From NCBI GenBank assembly GCA_902784755.1, contig CACZVX010000011.1, forward strand, positions 21,657-85,656: a DNA stretch of 64,000 nt, written 5' to 3'. Origin of the DNA: an uncultured Prevotellaceae bacterium. Its GTDB lineage: Bacteria; Bacteroidota; Bacteroidia; Bacteroidales; Bacteroidaceae. Of this stretch, positions 9,257 to 17,775 are shown in pieces (position 1 is the stretch's first letter; each line of letters opens with the position of its first letter). Under the pieces are notes generated by a model. That model was not told the DNA's origin. It was given only the letters and a program-made list of their open reading frames with translations, and searched no databases. The position numbers and the translations under genes are program-made.

Positions 9257-10174
9257 ATGCGTAATATACCCGTTATTACCAAGAACTTACTGATAATAAA
9301 CGTGCTGATGTTCTTAGCCACCTACGTATTTATGCGTACGGGTTTGGACTTGAACGAACTGCTGGGTCTCCATTTCTTTATGGCCAGCAATTTCCATCTT
9401 TATCAGTTTGTGACCTACATGTTTATGCATGGAGGCTTTGCCCATTTGTTCTTCAATATGTTTGCCCTTTGGATGTTTGGCTGCGTAGTAGAGAACGTTT
9501 GGGGCCCCAAGAAATTCCTTTTTTATTACATTTGTTGCGGAATAGGTGCTGGTTTGATACAGGAGTTGGCACAGTTTGTGAACTATTATCTCATAGAAGG
9601 TCTGGGGGCTTATGACTATGTGAATCTCAATGGTGTGAGTATCACTGTGGATGCTTATCTCAACCAGTTGACTACGGTCGGTGCTTCGGGCGCTATCTAT
9701 GGCATTCTGCTTGCTTTCGGTATGCTGTTTCCCGAGGAGCGTCTGTTCATCTTCCCGCTGCCCATTCCCATCAAGGCCAAGTGGTTTATCTGTGGTTATG
9801 TAGTTCTCGAATTGTTGTCAGCACTCGGGACGCAAGGTGACGGTGTAGCTCATTTCGCCCATCTTGGCGGTATGCTCTTTGGATTCCTGATGATTATCTA
9901 TTGGCGTAATCATCCTGGAGGCAGCAATGGCTACGGCAGGTCGAAAGGTGAGCAGTTCTTCGATAAGCTGAAAAACAACTGGGAGAAACGTTCGCACAAG
10001 AAAGCTGACATCAATGACCGTCGTTCTTCTGAACAGGACCGTGACTGGCAATATAACCAGCAGAAGAAGGCTACTCAGGAGGAATTAGATGCCATTCTTG
10101 ACAAGATTCGTCGTTCGGGTTATGATAGTCTGAGTGAGGAAGAGAAGAAGAAACTCTTCGACTCCGGTAAATAG
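9257..10174 (+). CDS. Rhomboid-family intramembrane serine protease
   Basis: The ATG at 9257 is chosen over an in-frame TTG at 9233. The protein has 305 residues with about six membrane helices. Rhomboid signatures are present: HGGFAHLFFNM in the second helix region (His and Asn of the oxyanion hole), GASGAIYG with catalytic Ser144, and HFAHLGG with catalytic His202. The enzyme cuts substrate membrane helices within the bilayer. A charged cytoplasmic tail of about 80 residues, rich in Lys, Arg, Asp and Gln, follows the last helix. The next gene starts 49 nt downstream on the same strand, so the two are probably co-transcribed. The substrate cannot be inferred. Confidence 0.92.
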   Translation: MRNIPVITKNLLIINVLMFLATYVFMRTGLDLNELLGLHFFMASNFHLYQFVTYMFMHGGFAHLFFNMFALWMFGCVVENVWGPKKFLFYYICCGIGAGLIQELAQFVNYYLIEGLGAYDYVNLNGVSITVDAYLNQLTTVGASGAIYGILLAFGMLFPEERLFIFPLPIPIKAKWFICGYVVLELLSALGTQGDGVAHFAHLGGMLFGFLMIIYWRNHPGGSNGYGRSKGEQFFDKLKNNWEKRSHKKADINDRRSSEQDRDWQYNQQKKATQEELDAILDKIRRSGYDSLSEEEKKKLFDSGK

Positions 10175-10223
10175 TTGGGAGTTAGGCTTTGTATCCTGAT
10201 TCTGAAACTGAAGACTAAAACCG

Positions 10224-11312
10224 ATGAAAGGGCTAAAAAAGTTTACGGCTAACATGATTATGGGTGCCAATGTGGCATCCATAATTCTGATGCTACTGGT
10301 GGGCTATAGTGACCATTTGAATCCTCAGGAGCATCCCATTCTTTCGTGTCTGGGCCTCACCTTTCCAATTTTTCTGGCTATCAATTTCGGATTCTTGGCC
10401 TTTTGGGCTGTGTTTAGCTTGAAAAAAGTGGTTGTTCCAATCCTGGGCTTTATGATATGTTATTCCCCTGTGAGATCCTATTTTCCGTTGAATGTGAGTT
10501 CTTCCGAAAGTGTTGATCTTAAAGTGGTTACCTATAACGTGGCAGGTTATTCTGCAGATGAGAAAGGTGTACGTGGTGGCGGACTGGAAGGAGCACTCGG
10601 CTATGTGAGTAAGCAGAAAGATGCCGACATCATCTGTTTGCAGGAAGTCACCTTACTGGCCAAGGAAAAAGAGCCCTTTCTAAGTACGTTTCCCTATATC
10701 GAATCCTACTATCTTAAAGCTTCCGGTAGTGCTGTGGCATTGTTGAGCAAATATCCCATTATCAGCCATGAGTCGGTATGTTACGATAATGAAGATTTTG
10801 TGAGTATAGCTTATACGCTCAATGTAAAGGGGAAACCATTTATGGTTATCAATAGCCATTTGGCAACGGCAGGACTCTCTTCGGAAGACCGTCACGATTT
10901 CAATAGCATGGTTCATGGCGACAAGAAAACGGAAGTTGCCCGTGAAGAGTCGAAGCGGCTGCTGGTGAAACTGGGAGAGCAGAATGTCGTACGTTCCCGT
11001 CAGGTCAGGTCTTTAGTCCAGTTCCTGAAACGGCATACAGATATTCCCATTCTCCTTTGCGGAGATTTCAATGATTCTCCTATCTCGTATTCCCGTTATT
11101 CCATCGGTCGGCATCTTACCGACTGTTTCCGTGAAACTGGTAATGGTCTGGGATGGACTTTCTGGCGTGATGCCATCCGTGTGCGAATCGATTATATTTT
11201 CTGTTCATCTCATTTGACACCCTTGAGCTGTAAAGTGGACAATTCTGTCAATTCCAGTGACCATTATCCCATGATTTGTGGCTTGAAAATGGGAGGAAAC
11301 GCACAAAAATAG
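10224..11312 (+). CDS. Membrane-anchored endonuclease/exonuclease/phosphatase (EEP) family protein
   Basis: The 362-residue protein starts with two or three membrane helices (about 10-90). An EEP fold follows: VVTYNVAGY, the metal-binding ICLQEV, INSHLAT, LLCGDFND and a C-terminal SSDHYP, the catalytic Asp-His. This superfamily includes nucleases, sphingomyelinases and inositol-phosphate phosphatases; the substrate cannot be told from sequence. The membrane anchor suggests action at the cytoplasmic-membrane surface, perhaps on lipid head groups. It lies 49 nt after the rhomboid gene and probably shares its transcript; secDF downstream has its own promoter. Confidence 0.85.
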   Translation: MKGLKKFTANMIMGANVASIILMLLVGYSDHLNPQEHPILSCLGLTFPIFLAINFGFLAFWAVFSLKKVVVPILGFMICYSPVRSYFPLNVSSSESVDLKVVTYNVAGYSADEKGVRGGGLEGALGYVSKQKDADIICLQEVTLLAKEKEPFLSTFPYIESYYLKASGSAVALLSKYPIISHESVCYDNEDFVSIAYTLNVKGKPFMVINSHLATAGLSSEDRHDFNSMVHGDKKTEVAREESKRLLVKLGEQNVVRSRQVRSLVQFLKRHTDIPILLCGDFNDSPISYSRYSIGRHLTDCFRETGNGLGWTFWRDAIRVRIDYIFCSSHLTPLSCKVDNSVNSSDHYPMICGLKMGGNAQK

Positions 11313-11330
11313 CATTTTCTCGCACTTAAA

Positions 11331-11362
11331 TTTCTTTAAGTTCTGAAAAATGCGTATCTTTG
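11331..11362 (+). promoter_or_regulatory. Promoter of secDF
   Basis: TATCTTTG at 11355-11362 is a perfect -7 box, with TTTC at 11331-11334 (one mismatch to TTTG) 20 nt upstream. It sits in the 101-bp gap before secDF. Confidence 0.6.
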
Positions 11363-11413
11363 CACGCTATTTTGCGCGTATTTGAAATAATTTATTAAAT
11401 AACATAACAAAAA

Positions 11414-14400
11414 ATGCAAAACAAAGGTTTAGTAATTTGCGTAGCTGTCCTCCTGACACTCGCAAGCATCTTCTACCTGAGTTTCTCTGCAGCGACCAGC
11501 TACTTTGATTCTCAGGCAGCCAAGATTAAGGACCCAATCGCACAGCAGGACTACAAGGACTCTGTGAAGTATCTGGGTATCTACTCTTACCAGAAATGCC
11601 TTGAGACTCAGATTGGTCTGGGCCTTGACCTCAAGGGCGGTATGAATGTCATCCTCGAAATCTCTGTACCCGACGTGGTGGAGGTTCTCGCCGACCACAA
11701 GACTGATGCGGCTTTCGTGAAGTCTATGGCAGAGGCAAAGAAACAAGAGGAAACCAGTCAGAGTGATTTTATCTCGCTGTTCATCGATGCTTATCACAAG
11801 AATGCTCCTGGCCATCGTCTGGCTGAGATTTTCGCTACCCAGCAACTTAAGGGTAAGGTAAGCACACAGAGCACCGACAAGGAAGTGGAGAATGCCCTCC
11901 GCACGGAAGTGCAGTCGGCTATCGACAACTCTTTCAACGTGGTGCGTAACCGTATCGATAAGTTCGGCGTGGTTCAGCCAAATATCCAGAAACTGGAAGG
12001 CCAGCAGGGTCGTATCATGGTGGAAATGCCAGGTATCCGCGAGCCTGAGCGTGTTCGTAAACTTCTTCAGGGTAGTGCTAACCTTGAGTTCTGGGAGACT
12101 TATAACAGCAATGAAGTGCTGCCTTATCTCTCACAGCTCGATGCTCGTTTTGCTAATAATGGTGAGGCTGTTGCTGAAGATTCAGCTGCCGTTGATACCG
12201 CTGCTGTAAAAGCAGAGGCTGAAAAAGCTCAGGCAGAGGCTGCCAAACCTAAGTTTGAAGTGAAGAAGGATGCTAAGGCCGATGCTGCCAAGGCTGCCGC
12301 TAACGATGAGAAGGCTTTGGCTGCTGCCAAGAAGGCTCACCCACTGCTTTCTGTTCTGCAGACTATGGGCAACCAGCTTTCACTTGTAGGTCTTGCCAAT
12401 ATCCGTGACACTGCTGCCATCAACTCTATCATTTACAGCGATCTGGCAAAGCAGGTGATTCCTTCTGATATGAAGTTGTTGTGGAGTGCTAAACCTACAG
12501 ATCTTATTCAGGGTAACAAGAACGTCTTCGAACTTCACGCCCTGAAGGTTACCGAGGCTTCTGGCCGTGCTCCTCTGGAGGGTGACGTAATCACAGATGC
12601 AAAGGATGAATTCGAGCAGTTGTCGGGTCGTCCCTCTGTTTCTATGAGCATGAATTCCGACGGTGCACGCCGTTGGGCACAGCTCACCAAGGCTAACGTG
12701 GGTAAGGCTATTGCCATTGTTCTGGATGGTGTGGTTTATTCCGCTCCCCGTGTAAACGGTGAGATTTCAGGTGGTAACTCTCAGATTACCGGTAACTTCA
12801 CCATTGAAGATACCAAGGATTTGGCTACTACCTTGAAGTCTGGACGTATGCCTGCGCCTGCACGTATCGTACAGGAAGAGGTTGTAGGTCCTACCCTCGG
12901 TGCACAGTCTATCCAGCAGGGTATCTGGTCGTTCATCATCGCCTTCATTCTGTTGATGATCTACATGATTGCCATGTATGGTTTCATCCCAGGCATGATG
13001 GCTAACTGCGCCCTGATTGTCAACCTGTTCTTCACACTCGGTATTCTGACTTCGTTCCAGGCGGCTCTGACGATGAGTGGTCTCGCCGGTATTGTGCTGA
13101 CACTCGGTACGGCCGTCGATGCCAACGTGCTTATCTATGAGCGTATCAAGGAAGAGATGCGCAACGGCAAGGATATCAAGAATGCACTCAAGGCTGGTTA
13201 CAGCAATGCTTTCTCTGCTATCTTTGACTCTAACCTGACGAGTATCATCACCGGTGTCATCCTGCTCTATTTCGGTACAGGTCCTGTGAAGGGCTTCGCT
13301 ACCACTTGGATCATCGGTATCTTCTGCTCATTCTTCACCGCTGTGTTCCTGACACGTATCGTCTACGAATGGCGTCACAAGCACGACAAATGGCTGAACC
13401 TGACATTCACCACTCCTTTGTCGAAGAACATGATGCAGAACCTGCACATCCCCTTCCTATCATACTATAAGAAGACCTTCATCCTTGTGGCTTGCGCTGC
13501 AGTGGTATTCCTCGTAAGCTTCGCTGTTCGTGGTCTGAGCCAGAGCATCGACTTTACAGGTGGTCGTAACTATGTGGTGACCTTCGAGAATGGTGTACAG
13601 CCTGAGGAAATCCGTACCATCATTGCTGAGGCATTCCCCGGCAGTAACACGGGTGCTATCGCCCTCGGTACCGACGGTAAGACAATCCGTATCTCTACCA
13701 ACTACAAGATAGAGTCTAACTCTCCCACAACCGACGACGAATGTGAGACCATTCTTTACAACGCATTGAAGAAGCACGGTCTTGTATCACAGGCAAATGT
13801 GGAGTCATTCAAGAATCCTGATGTGCGCGAAGGCGGTTCTATTATCAGTTCTCAGAAGGTAGGACCTTCAGTGGCTAAGGATATTACTTACGGCGCTATC
13901 ATCTCAGTGATTATTGCCCTGATTGCCATCTTCCTTTACATTCTGTTGCGTTTCCGCAATGTGGCCTTCTCTATCGGTTCTATTGTGGCTCTGGCAGTGG
14001 ATACGCTCATCGTTCTTGGTATCTATTCACTCTGTTGGGGTTGGATGCCGTTCTCTCTGGAGATCGACCAGACGTTTATCGGTGCTATCCTGACGGTGAT
14101 CGGTTACTCTATCAACGATAAGGTGGTGGTATTCGACCGTATCCGTGAGAACCTCGGTCTCTATCCTAAGAAAGATAAGCAGCAGCTCTTCAATGAGTCT
14201 ATCAACCAGACATTGGCCCGTACCATCAACACCTCTGTCTCTACGTTGATCGTGCTTCTCTGTATCTTCATCCTGGCAGGTGCCAGCATCCGCTCGTTCG
14301 CCTTCGCCATGATCCTCGGTGTTATCTTCGGAACACTGTCGTCTATCTTCATTGCTTCTCCCGTTGCCTACCTCGTGATGGGTCGCAGCATCAAGGAAGA

Positions 14401-14428
14401 TGATGTTCCTGCCGTAACTAAGAAGTAA
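11414..14428 (+). CDS. secDF: SecD-SecF fusion, protein translocase accessory subunit
   Basis: The 1004-residue protein joins SecD (about 1-650) and SecF (about 690-1004), the arrangement common in Bacteroidetes. Visible marks are the DLKGGMNVILE motif of SecD, the large periplasmic domain, six helices beginning near 500 (including TLGTAVDANVLIYERIKEE), then SecF with SIDFTGGRNYVV, its periplasmic part and six helices (GYSINDKVVVFDRIRENL). SecDF uses the proton-motive force to pull secreted proteins through SecYEG on the periplasmic side. An Ala/Lys/Glu-rich insert at about 255-310 expands the periplasmic domain and looks like a flexible or helical spacer. It appears monocistronic, with its own promoter and a strong terminator. 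Confidence 0.97.
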   Translation: MQNKGLVICVAVLLTLASIFYLSFSAATSYFDSQAAKIKDPIAQQDYKDSVKYLGIYSYQKCLETQIGLGLDLKGGMNVILEISVPDVVEVLADHKTDAAFVKSMAEAKKQEETSQSDFISLFIDAYHKNAPGHRLAEIFATQQLKGKVSTQSTDKEVENALRTEVQSAIDNSFNVVRNRIDKFGVVQPNIQKLEGQQGRIMVEMPGIREPERVRKLLQGSANLEFWETYNSNEVLPYLSQLDARFANNGEAVAEDSAAVDTAAVKAEAEKAQAEAAKPKFEVKKDAKADAAKAAANDEKALAAAKKAHPLLSVLQTMGNQLSLVGLANIRDTAAINSIIYSDLAKQVIPSDMKLLWSAKPTDLIQGNKNVFELHALKVTEASGRAPLEGDVITDAKDEFEQLSGRPSVSMSMNSDGARRWAQLTKANVGKAIAIVLDGVVYSAPRVNGEISGGNSQITGNFTIEDTKDLATTLKSGRMPAPARIVQEEVVGPTLGAQSIQQGIWSFIIAFILLMIYMIAMYGFIPGMMANCALIVNLFFTLGILTSFQAALTMSGLAGIVLTLGTAVDANVLIYERIKEEMRNGKDIKNALKAGYSNAFSAIFDSNLTSIITGVILLYFGTGPVKGFATTWIIGIFCSFFTAVFLTRIVYEWRHKHDKWLNLTFTTPLSKNMMQNLHIPFLSYYKKTFILVACAAVVFLVSFAVRGLSQSIDFTGGRNYVVTFENGVQPEEIRTIIAEAFPGSNTGAIALGTDGKTIRISTNYKIESNSPTTDDECETILYNALKKHGLVSQANVESFKNPDVREGGSIISSQKVGPSVAKDITYGAIISVIIALIAIFLYILLRFRNVAFSIGSIVALAVDTLIVLGIYSLCWGWMPFSLEIDQTFIGAILTVIGYSINDKVVVFDRIRENLGLYPKKDKQQLFNESINQTLARTINTSVSTLIVLLCIFILAGASIRSFAFAMILGVIFGTLSSIFIASPVAYLVMGRSIKEDDVPAVTKK

Positions 14429-14452
14429 GTTACACACCTTATTTATAATATA

Positions 14453-14495
14453 AACATCCGCAAGGTTCCTTCAGAGGCCTTGCGGATGTTTTTTT
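14453..14495 (+). terminator. Rho-independent terminator of secDF
   Basis: A 13-bp perfect stem (14453-14465 with 14478-14490, core CATCCGCAAGG) and a 12-nt loop are followed by a run of seven T. It lies 25 nt after the secDF stop codon. Confidence 0.92.
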
Positions 14496-14557
14496 GTGGA
14501 GTCACTATCGCTCTGTTGTATAGGCTTCGATGAATGAATATTCATTCGGCATGAGGC

Positions 14558-15721
14558 CTATTCTGCTGTCAGCGCCCGAACCAGTGCGTCAAGCTGCTGA
14601 CGGCTCATACCGTGCGAGAGCAGATAGTCGGTGAACACCTTCTTGTAGTCAAGGTTCTTCAATTGCGCCTCGTTGTCAATACCTGCATAATACATCAGGC
14701 AACTGTTGAGTCTCAACGACACTAATGCATTGCATACATCGCGGTCTTTCTCCGGAGTAACCCCAAAATAATTGTCATAGGTGACCAGATAGTCGTCGAC
14801 AATCTCCTGATACGTGGCTCCGCAAAGTCCCTCAAGCAGGGCACAAACATATCCCGTACGGTCCTTTCCCTCCTGACAATGCACGACATACGGTCCCTGG
14901 TGTGACGGGAGTTCCTTCAGTGCTGCAATCAGACGGTTGTTGAAATCAGCAGCCGTTGGGTCAGCCTTCAGCGGGCACAGTATCACGTTACCCCCCTCCC
15001 AGAGTGCGCGGCTGTAAGCTGGCAGGTCATAGCTTTGCATCAGCTCTTCCGTATCGGCGAGATTGAGCACAGTCTTTACCTGTTCACGTTCCAGATACTG
15101 AGAGACGTAGTTGGCGCGTTTGATAGAGTTGTTGAACGGTGAAGAACTGCGATGCAGTCTGTTGTGTGCAAGGTCGCCGAAGTTCACGGCACGTGCATTG
15201 GCGAAGACATCATCTGAAGGATAGTTCGTTCGATCGTTGGTGTAGCTCATGCTCAGTGCCTCCTGCACATCGAGTTTTCCGCCCTTTTCCTTCATTTTAA
15301 CGATGATGGGTTGTCCCTCAAGTCCTCTAAGGTCTTCAGGCAATCCCACGTTGTTAGCCGTGAAGCAGATGGTGGGATAGGTAGGATAGGCTACGAACAG
15401 ATAGTCGCCTGATGGAGTGTAGTAGCCGTCGTAATACGGCGCGATGATTTCCTTCCCACCAATAGTGATGGTGACGACGTCGCCGAGCGTAAAGCCCGCT
15501 GCAGTCATTTCTGCAGCCGTGAAATCGACCATCGCACCGCCGAACTCGTTATAAGAGGCAATCTTTCCCTCCAGCACTGGTACTGGAGGGAAAGTGTCTT
15601 CGTCCCCTGAGCAAGAGGCAAAAAGGGTTAGTATACAGACAAGAAGAAAGAGGAAGGCAGGCTTCACTCTCCAATCCCCATGCAAAGTTAAGGGATACTG
15701 TCTTTTTAATTGAGTTTTCAT
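14558..15721 (-). CDS. Lipoprotein tyrosine-protein phosphatase
   Basis: The ATG at 15721 gives 387 residues with a basic start, a hydrophobic segment and the lipobox LFASC near residue 37, so the protein is probably a surface or periplasmic lipoprotein. The C-terminal half has the phosphatase signature HCQEGKDRTG with nucleophile Cys282 and Arg288, of the Y_phosphatase3 type that includes phosphotyrosine and phosphoinositide phosphatases. The N-terminal part (about 40-180) resembles an Ig-like accessory domain, without a sharp match. It is a single leftward gene, convergent with secDF and divergent from the mannitol dehydrogenase-family gene. The physiological substrate is unknown. Confidence 0.85.
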   Translation of the reverse strand: MKTQLKRQYPLTLHGDWRVKPAFLFLLVCILTLFASCSGDEDTFPPVPVLEGKIASYNEFGGAMVDFTAAEMTAAGFTLGDVVTITIGGKEIIAPYYDGYYTPSGDYLFVAYPTYPTICFTANNVGLPEDLRGLEGQPIIVKMKEKGGKLDVQEALSMSYTNDRTNYPSDDVFANARAVNFGDLAHNRLHRSSSPFNNSIKRANYVSQYLEREQVKTVLNLADTEELMQSYDLPAYSRALWEGGNVILCPLKADPTAADFNNRLIAALKELPSHQGPYVVHCQEGKDRTGYVCALLEGLCGATYQEIVDDYLVTYDNYFGVTPEKDRDVCNALVSLRLNSCLMYYAGIDNEAQLKNLDYKKVFTDYLLSHGMSRQQLDALVRALTAE

Positions 15722-15811
15722 CTTGTTTTTATTATATTCTGATATCTGAGAGTAAAAGTATAGCATTCCTATGAACTATGTGTCGAAATTCATCTTTTTC
15801 CATTCAGTTTG

Positions 15812-15871
15812 TTGCGACACTCCCTTGGTTTTGCGACAAATGCGGGAAACACCATTTACATTTGTCGCAAA
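15812..15871. promoter_or_regulatory. Cluster of TTGCGACA half-sites, probable operator
   Basis: A 13-bp inverted repeat (TTTGCGACAAATG at 15830-15842 and its complement at 15859-15871, 16-bp spacer) has a further half-site TTGCGACA at 15812-15819. It lies in the 321-bp divergent region between the phosphatase and dehydrogenase genes, about 120-180 bp before the dehydrogenase -7 box. Either gene could be the target. The rest of this region shows only the -7 box at 15993. Confidence 0.55.
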
Positions 15872-15992
15872 GCGTTCAATTTGATCATGCAAAAAAACTC
15901 CACATGATGCAAGGACGTAACAGGGTCCTGATATTTTTAGTCTGTTAAGGTCTTATTAACAGAAAATCTTTCAGCATTTGAGGGGAAGTTGC

Positions 15993-16000
15993 TATCTTTG
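15993..16000 (+). promoter_or_regulatory. -7 box of the mannitol dehydrogenase-family gene
   Basis: TATCTTTG lies 42 nt before the ATG. The only nearby TTTG (15977-15980) is 12 nt away, too close for a standard -33 element, which suggests an activator-dependent promoter. Confidence 0.6.
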
Positions 16001-16042
16001 CAAACAAATCAAAAAGGAAACAATAGTCAATAACTCAAAACA

Positions 16043-17647
16043 ATGAAACTAACAGATTTACGTTCCGGTAACTTCAATGCCGGTGAGTGGGAGGCAAAAG
16101 GTTATCTGCTTCCAAAGTTTGACATGGCTGCCGTAGCCAAGAAGACTCACGAAGAGCCTACTTGGGTTCATTTCGGTGGCGGTAATATTTTCCGTGCTTT
16201 TCCTGCAGCAATTCTTAACGATGCCCTCAACACGGGTAAGTATGACCGTGGCGTGATTGTGGCTGAGACCTTTGACTATGAAGTCATTGACAAGGCCTAC
16301 GCTCCTTACGACAACCTCTCGCTGGCCGTTTCCCTCTGCAGCAACGGTACTATTGAGAAGAAAGTAATCGCCAGCGTCACGGAGGCTCTGAAAGCCGACT
16401 ATCAGTTTGACGATTGGAAGCGTCTGGTGGAGATTTTCCGCAATCCTTCCCTACAGATGATTTCATTCACCATCACCGAGAAAGGCTACGGCTTCAACGA
16501 TGCCGATTTGGCTCGCGGTATGCAGCCTGTATTTGCAATGGGTAAGGTAACGGCATTGCTGTATGAGCGTTTCCTCTCCCCCAGGGGGGAGTCGGAGGGA
16601 GCTCTTCCCCTTACCGTCCAGTCGATGGACAACTGTTCTCATAATGGTGACAAGGTGAAGGCTGGTGTCATGGCCTATGCCGAGCGCTGGGTGAAGGACG
16701 GACTTGTTCCTCAGGCATTCCTCGATTACCTGAAGGATGAGACGAAGATTACCTTCCCCTGGTCGATGATCGACAAGATCACCCCGCGTCCGCATATCAA
16801 GGTGAAGGAGATGCTGGCTGCTGACGGTTTCGAGGACAATAACTATATTGAGACAGAGAAGCACACCTTCACGGCTCCTTTCGTGAATGCTGAGGAAGTG
16901 CAGTATCTCGTCATCGAAGACAATTACACCAACGGACGTCCGCCGCTCGATCTCGGAGGTGCTCTCTATACTACCCGTGAGACCGTCGACAAGGTGGAGA
17001 CCATGAAGGTGACAACTTGCCTGAATCCCCTCCATACCGCCATGTCCATCTATGGCTGTATGCTCGACTATACGCTGATTTCCGCAGAAATGGCCGATGA
17101 GGATTTGCGTGCCTTCATCCAGAAGATAGGTTATATGGAAGCTATGCCTGTGGTGACCGATCCCGGTGTCCTCAATCCTTATGAGTTTATCGGTGCTGTC
17201 ATCAACCGCCGTCTGCCGAATCCTTTCATGCCCGATGCTCCCCAACGTATTGCCATGGATACCTCCCAGAAGCTGCCTATCCGTTTCGGTGAGACCATTA
17301 AAAAATATATTGCCCGTGGCCTCGACATGAGCAATCTCGTGCTGATTCCGCTCACACTTGCAGGCTATGCCCGCTATCTGAAGGGCATTAAGGATGACGG
17401 AACGCCTTTCGAACCCTCACCTGATCCCATGCTCTCTGAGTTGCAGGCCGTTGTGGCTCCTCTGGAGATTGGTAAGGAAGATCAGGATTACAGCTGTCTG
17501 CGTAATCTCTACAGCCGTAAGGATGTCTTCGGTCTCGATCTTTATGAGGCAGGATTGGGTGAGCAGATTGAAGGTATGGTGAAGGAACTCTACGCTGGCA
17601 AGGGTGCCGTGCGCAAGACTCTTCACAAATACGTTCAGGCTCGCTAA
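16043..17647 (+). CDS. Mannitol dehydrogenase-family oxidoreductase
   Basis: The 534-residue protein belongs to the polyol-specific long-chain dehydrogenase family. HFGGGNIFRAF near 45 is the NAD(P)-binding loop, MDNCSHNG lies near 195, and the catalytic pattern K-x5-N-x2-H is seen as KVTTCLNPLH near 325-335. The family includes mannitol 2-dehydrogenase and fructuronate/tagaturonate reductases, which sequence alone does not separate. Near two fructan PULs, reduction of fructose to mannitol is attractive; near kduID, uronate reduction is also possible. A GC-rich palindromic element is embedded in frame at 16573-16606 (residues about 178-188), adding a Ser/Pro/Gly/Glu-rich loop. A TTGCGACA operator-like cluster lies upstream. 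Confidence 0.88.
   Translation: MKLTDLRSGNFNAGEWEAKGYLLPKFDMAAVAKKTHEEPTWVHFGGGNIFRAFPAAILNDALNTGKYDRGVIVAETFDYEVIDKAYAPYDNLSLAVSLCSNGTIEKKVIASVTEALKADYQFDDWKRLVEIFRNPSLQMISFTITEKGYGFNDADLARGMQPVFAMGKVTALLYERFLSPRGESEGALPLTVQSMDNCSHNGDKVKAGVMAYAERWVKDGLVPQAFLDYLKDETKITFPWSMIDKITPRPHIKVKEMLAADGFEDNNYIETEKHTFTAPFVNAEEVQYLVIEDNYTNGRPPLDLGGALYTTRETVDKVETMKVTTCLNPLHTAMSIYGCMLDYTLISAEMADEDLRAFIQKIGYMEAMPVVTDPGVLNPYEFIGAVINRRLPNPFMPDAPQRIAMDTSQKLPIRFGETIKKYIARGLDMSNLVLIPLTLAGYARYLKGIKDDGTPFEPSPDPMLSELQAVVAPLEIGKEDQDYSCLRNLYSRKDVFGLDLYEAGLGEQIEGMVKELYAGKGAVRKTLHKYVQAR
16573..16606 (+). repeat. In-frame GC-rich palindromic element, copy 1
   Basis: CTCCCCC (16576-16582) pairs with GGGGGAG (16585-16591) and is followed by TCGGAGGGAGCTCTT. 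The same plan, a palindrome then TCGG-(G)-AGGG and a pyrimidine tail, recurs at 57267 (in metG) and 63936 (in the receptor paralogue). Here it is read as the residues SPRGESEGA, an added loop. Confidence 0.7.
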
Positions 17648-17669
17648 ATACTGATATAGTTTTTTATTA

Positions 17670-17759
17670 GTACACAGAGACACAGAGACGCAGAGAAATT
17701 TGTCAATTACGGTAATTTCTTTCTAAATAAAAACTCTGTGTCTCTGTGTCTTTGTGTAC
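17670..17759. repeat. Palindromic intergenic repeat with ACACAGAG ends, copy A
   Basis: Ends GTACACAGAGACACAGAGAC and its near complement (17734-17759) enclose an AT-rich middle. The DNA could fold into a long hairpin between the convergent dehydrogenase and ADP-ribosylglycohydrolase genes, possibly serving as a two-way terminator. Related copies lie at 49187 and 50452. Confidence 0.8.
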
Positions 17760-17775
17760 CAAATATATCAAAACC

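Noticed and set aside
17670-17759. CRISPR-like array
   Set aside because: The repeated ACACAGAG words are inverted ends of a single palindrome, not regularly spaced direct repeats with unique spacers, and no cas gene is present.
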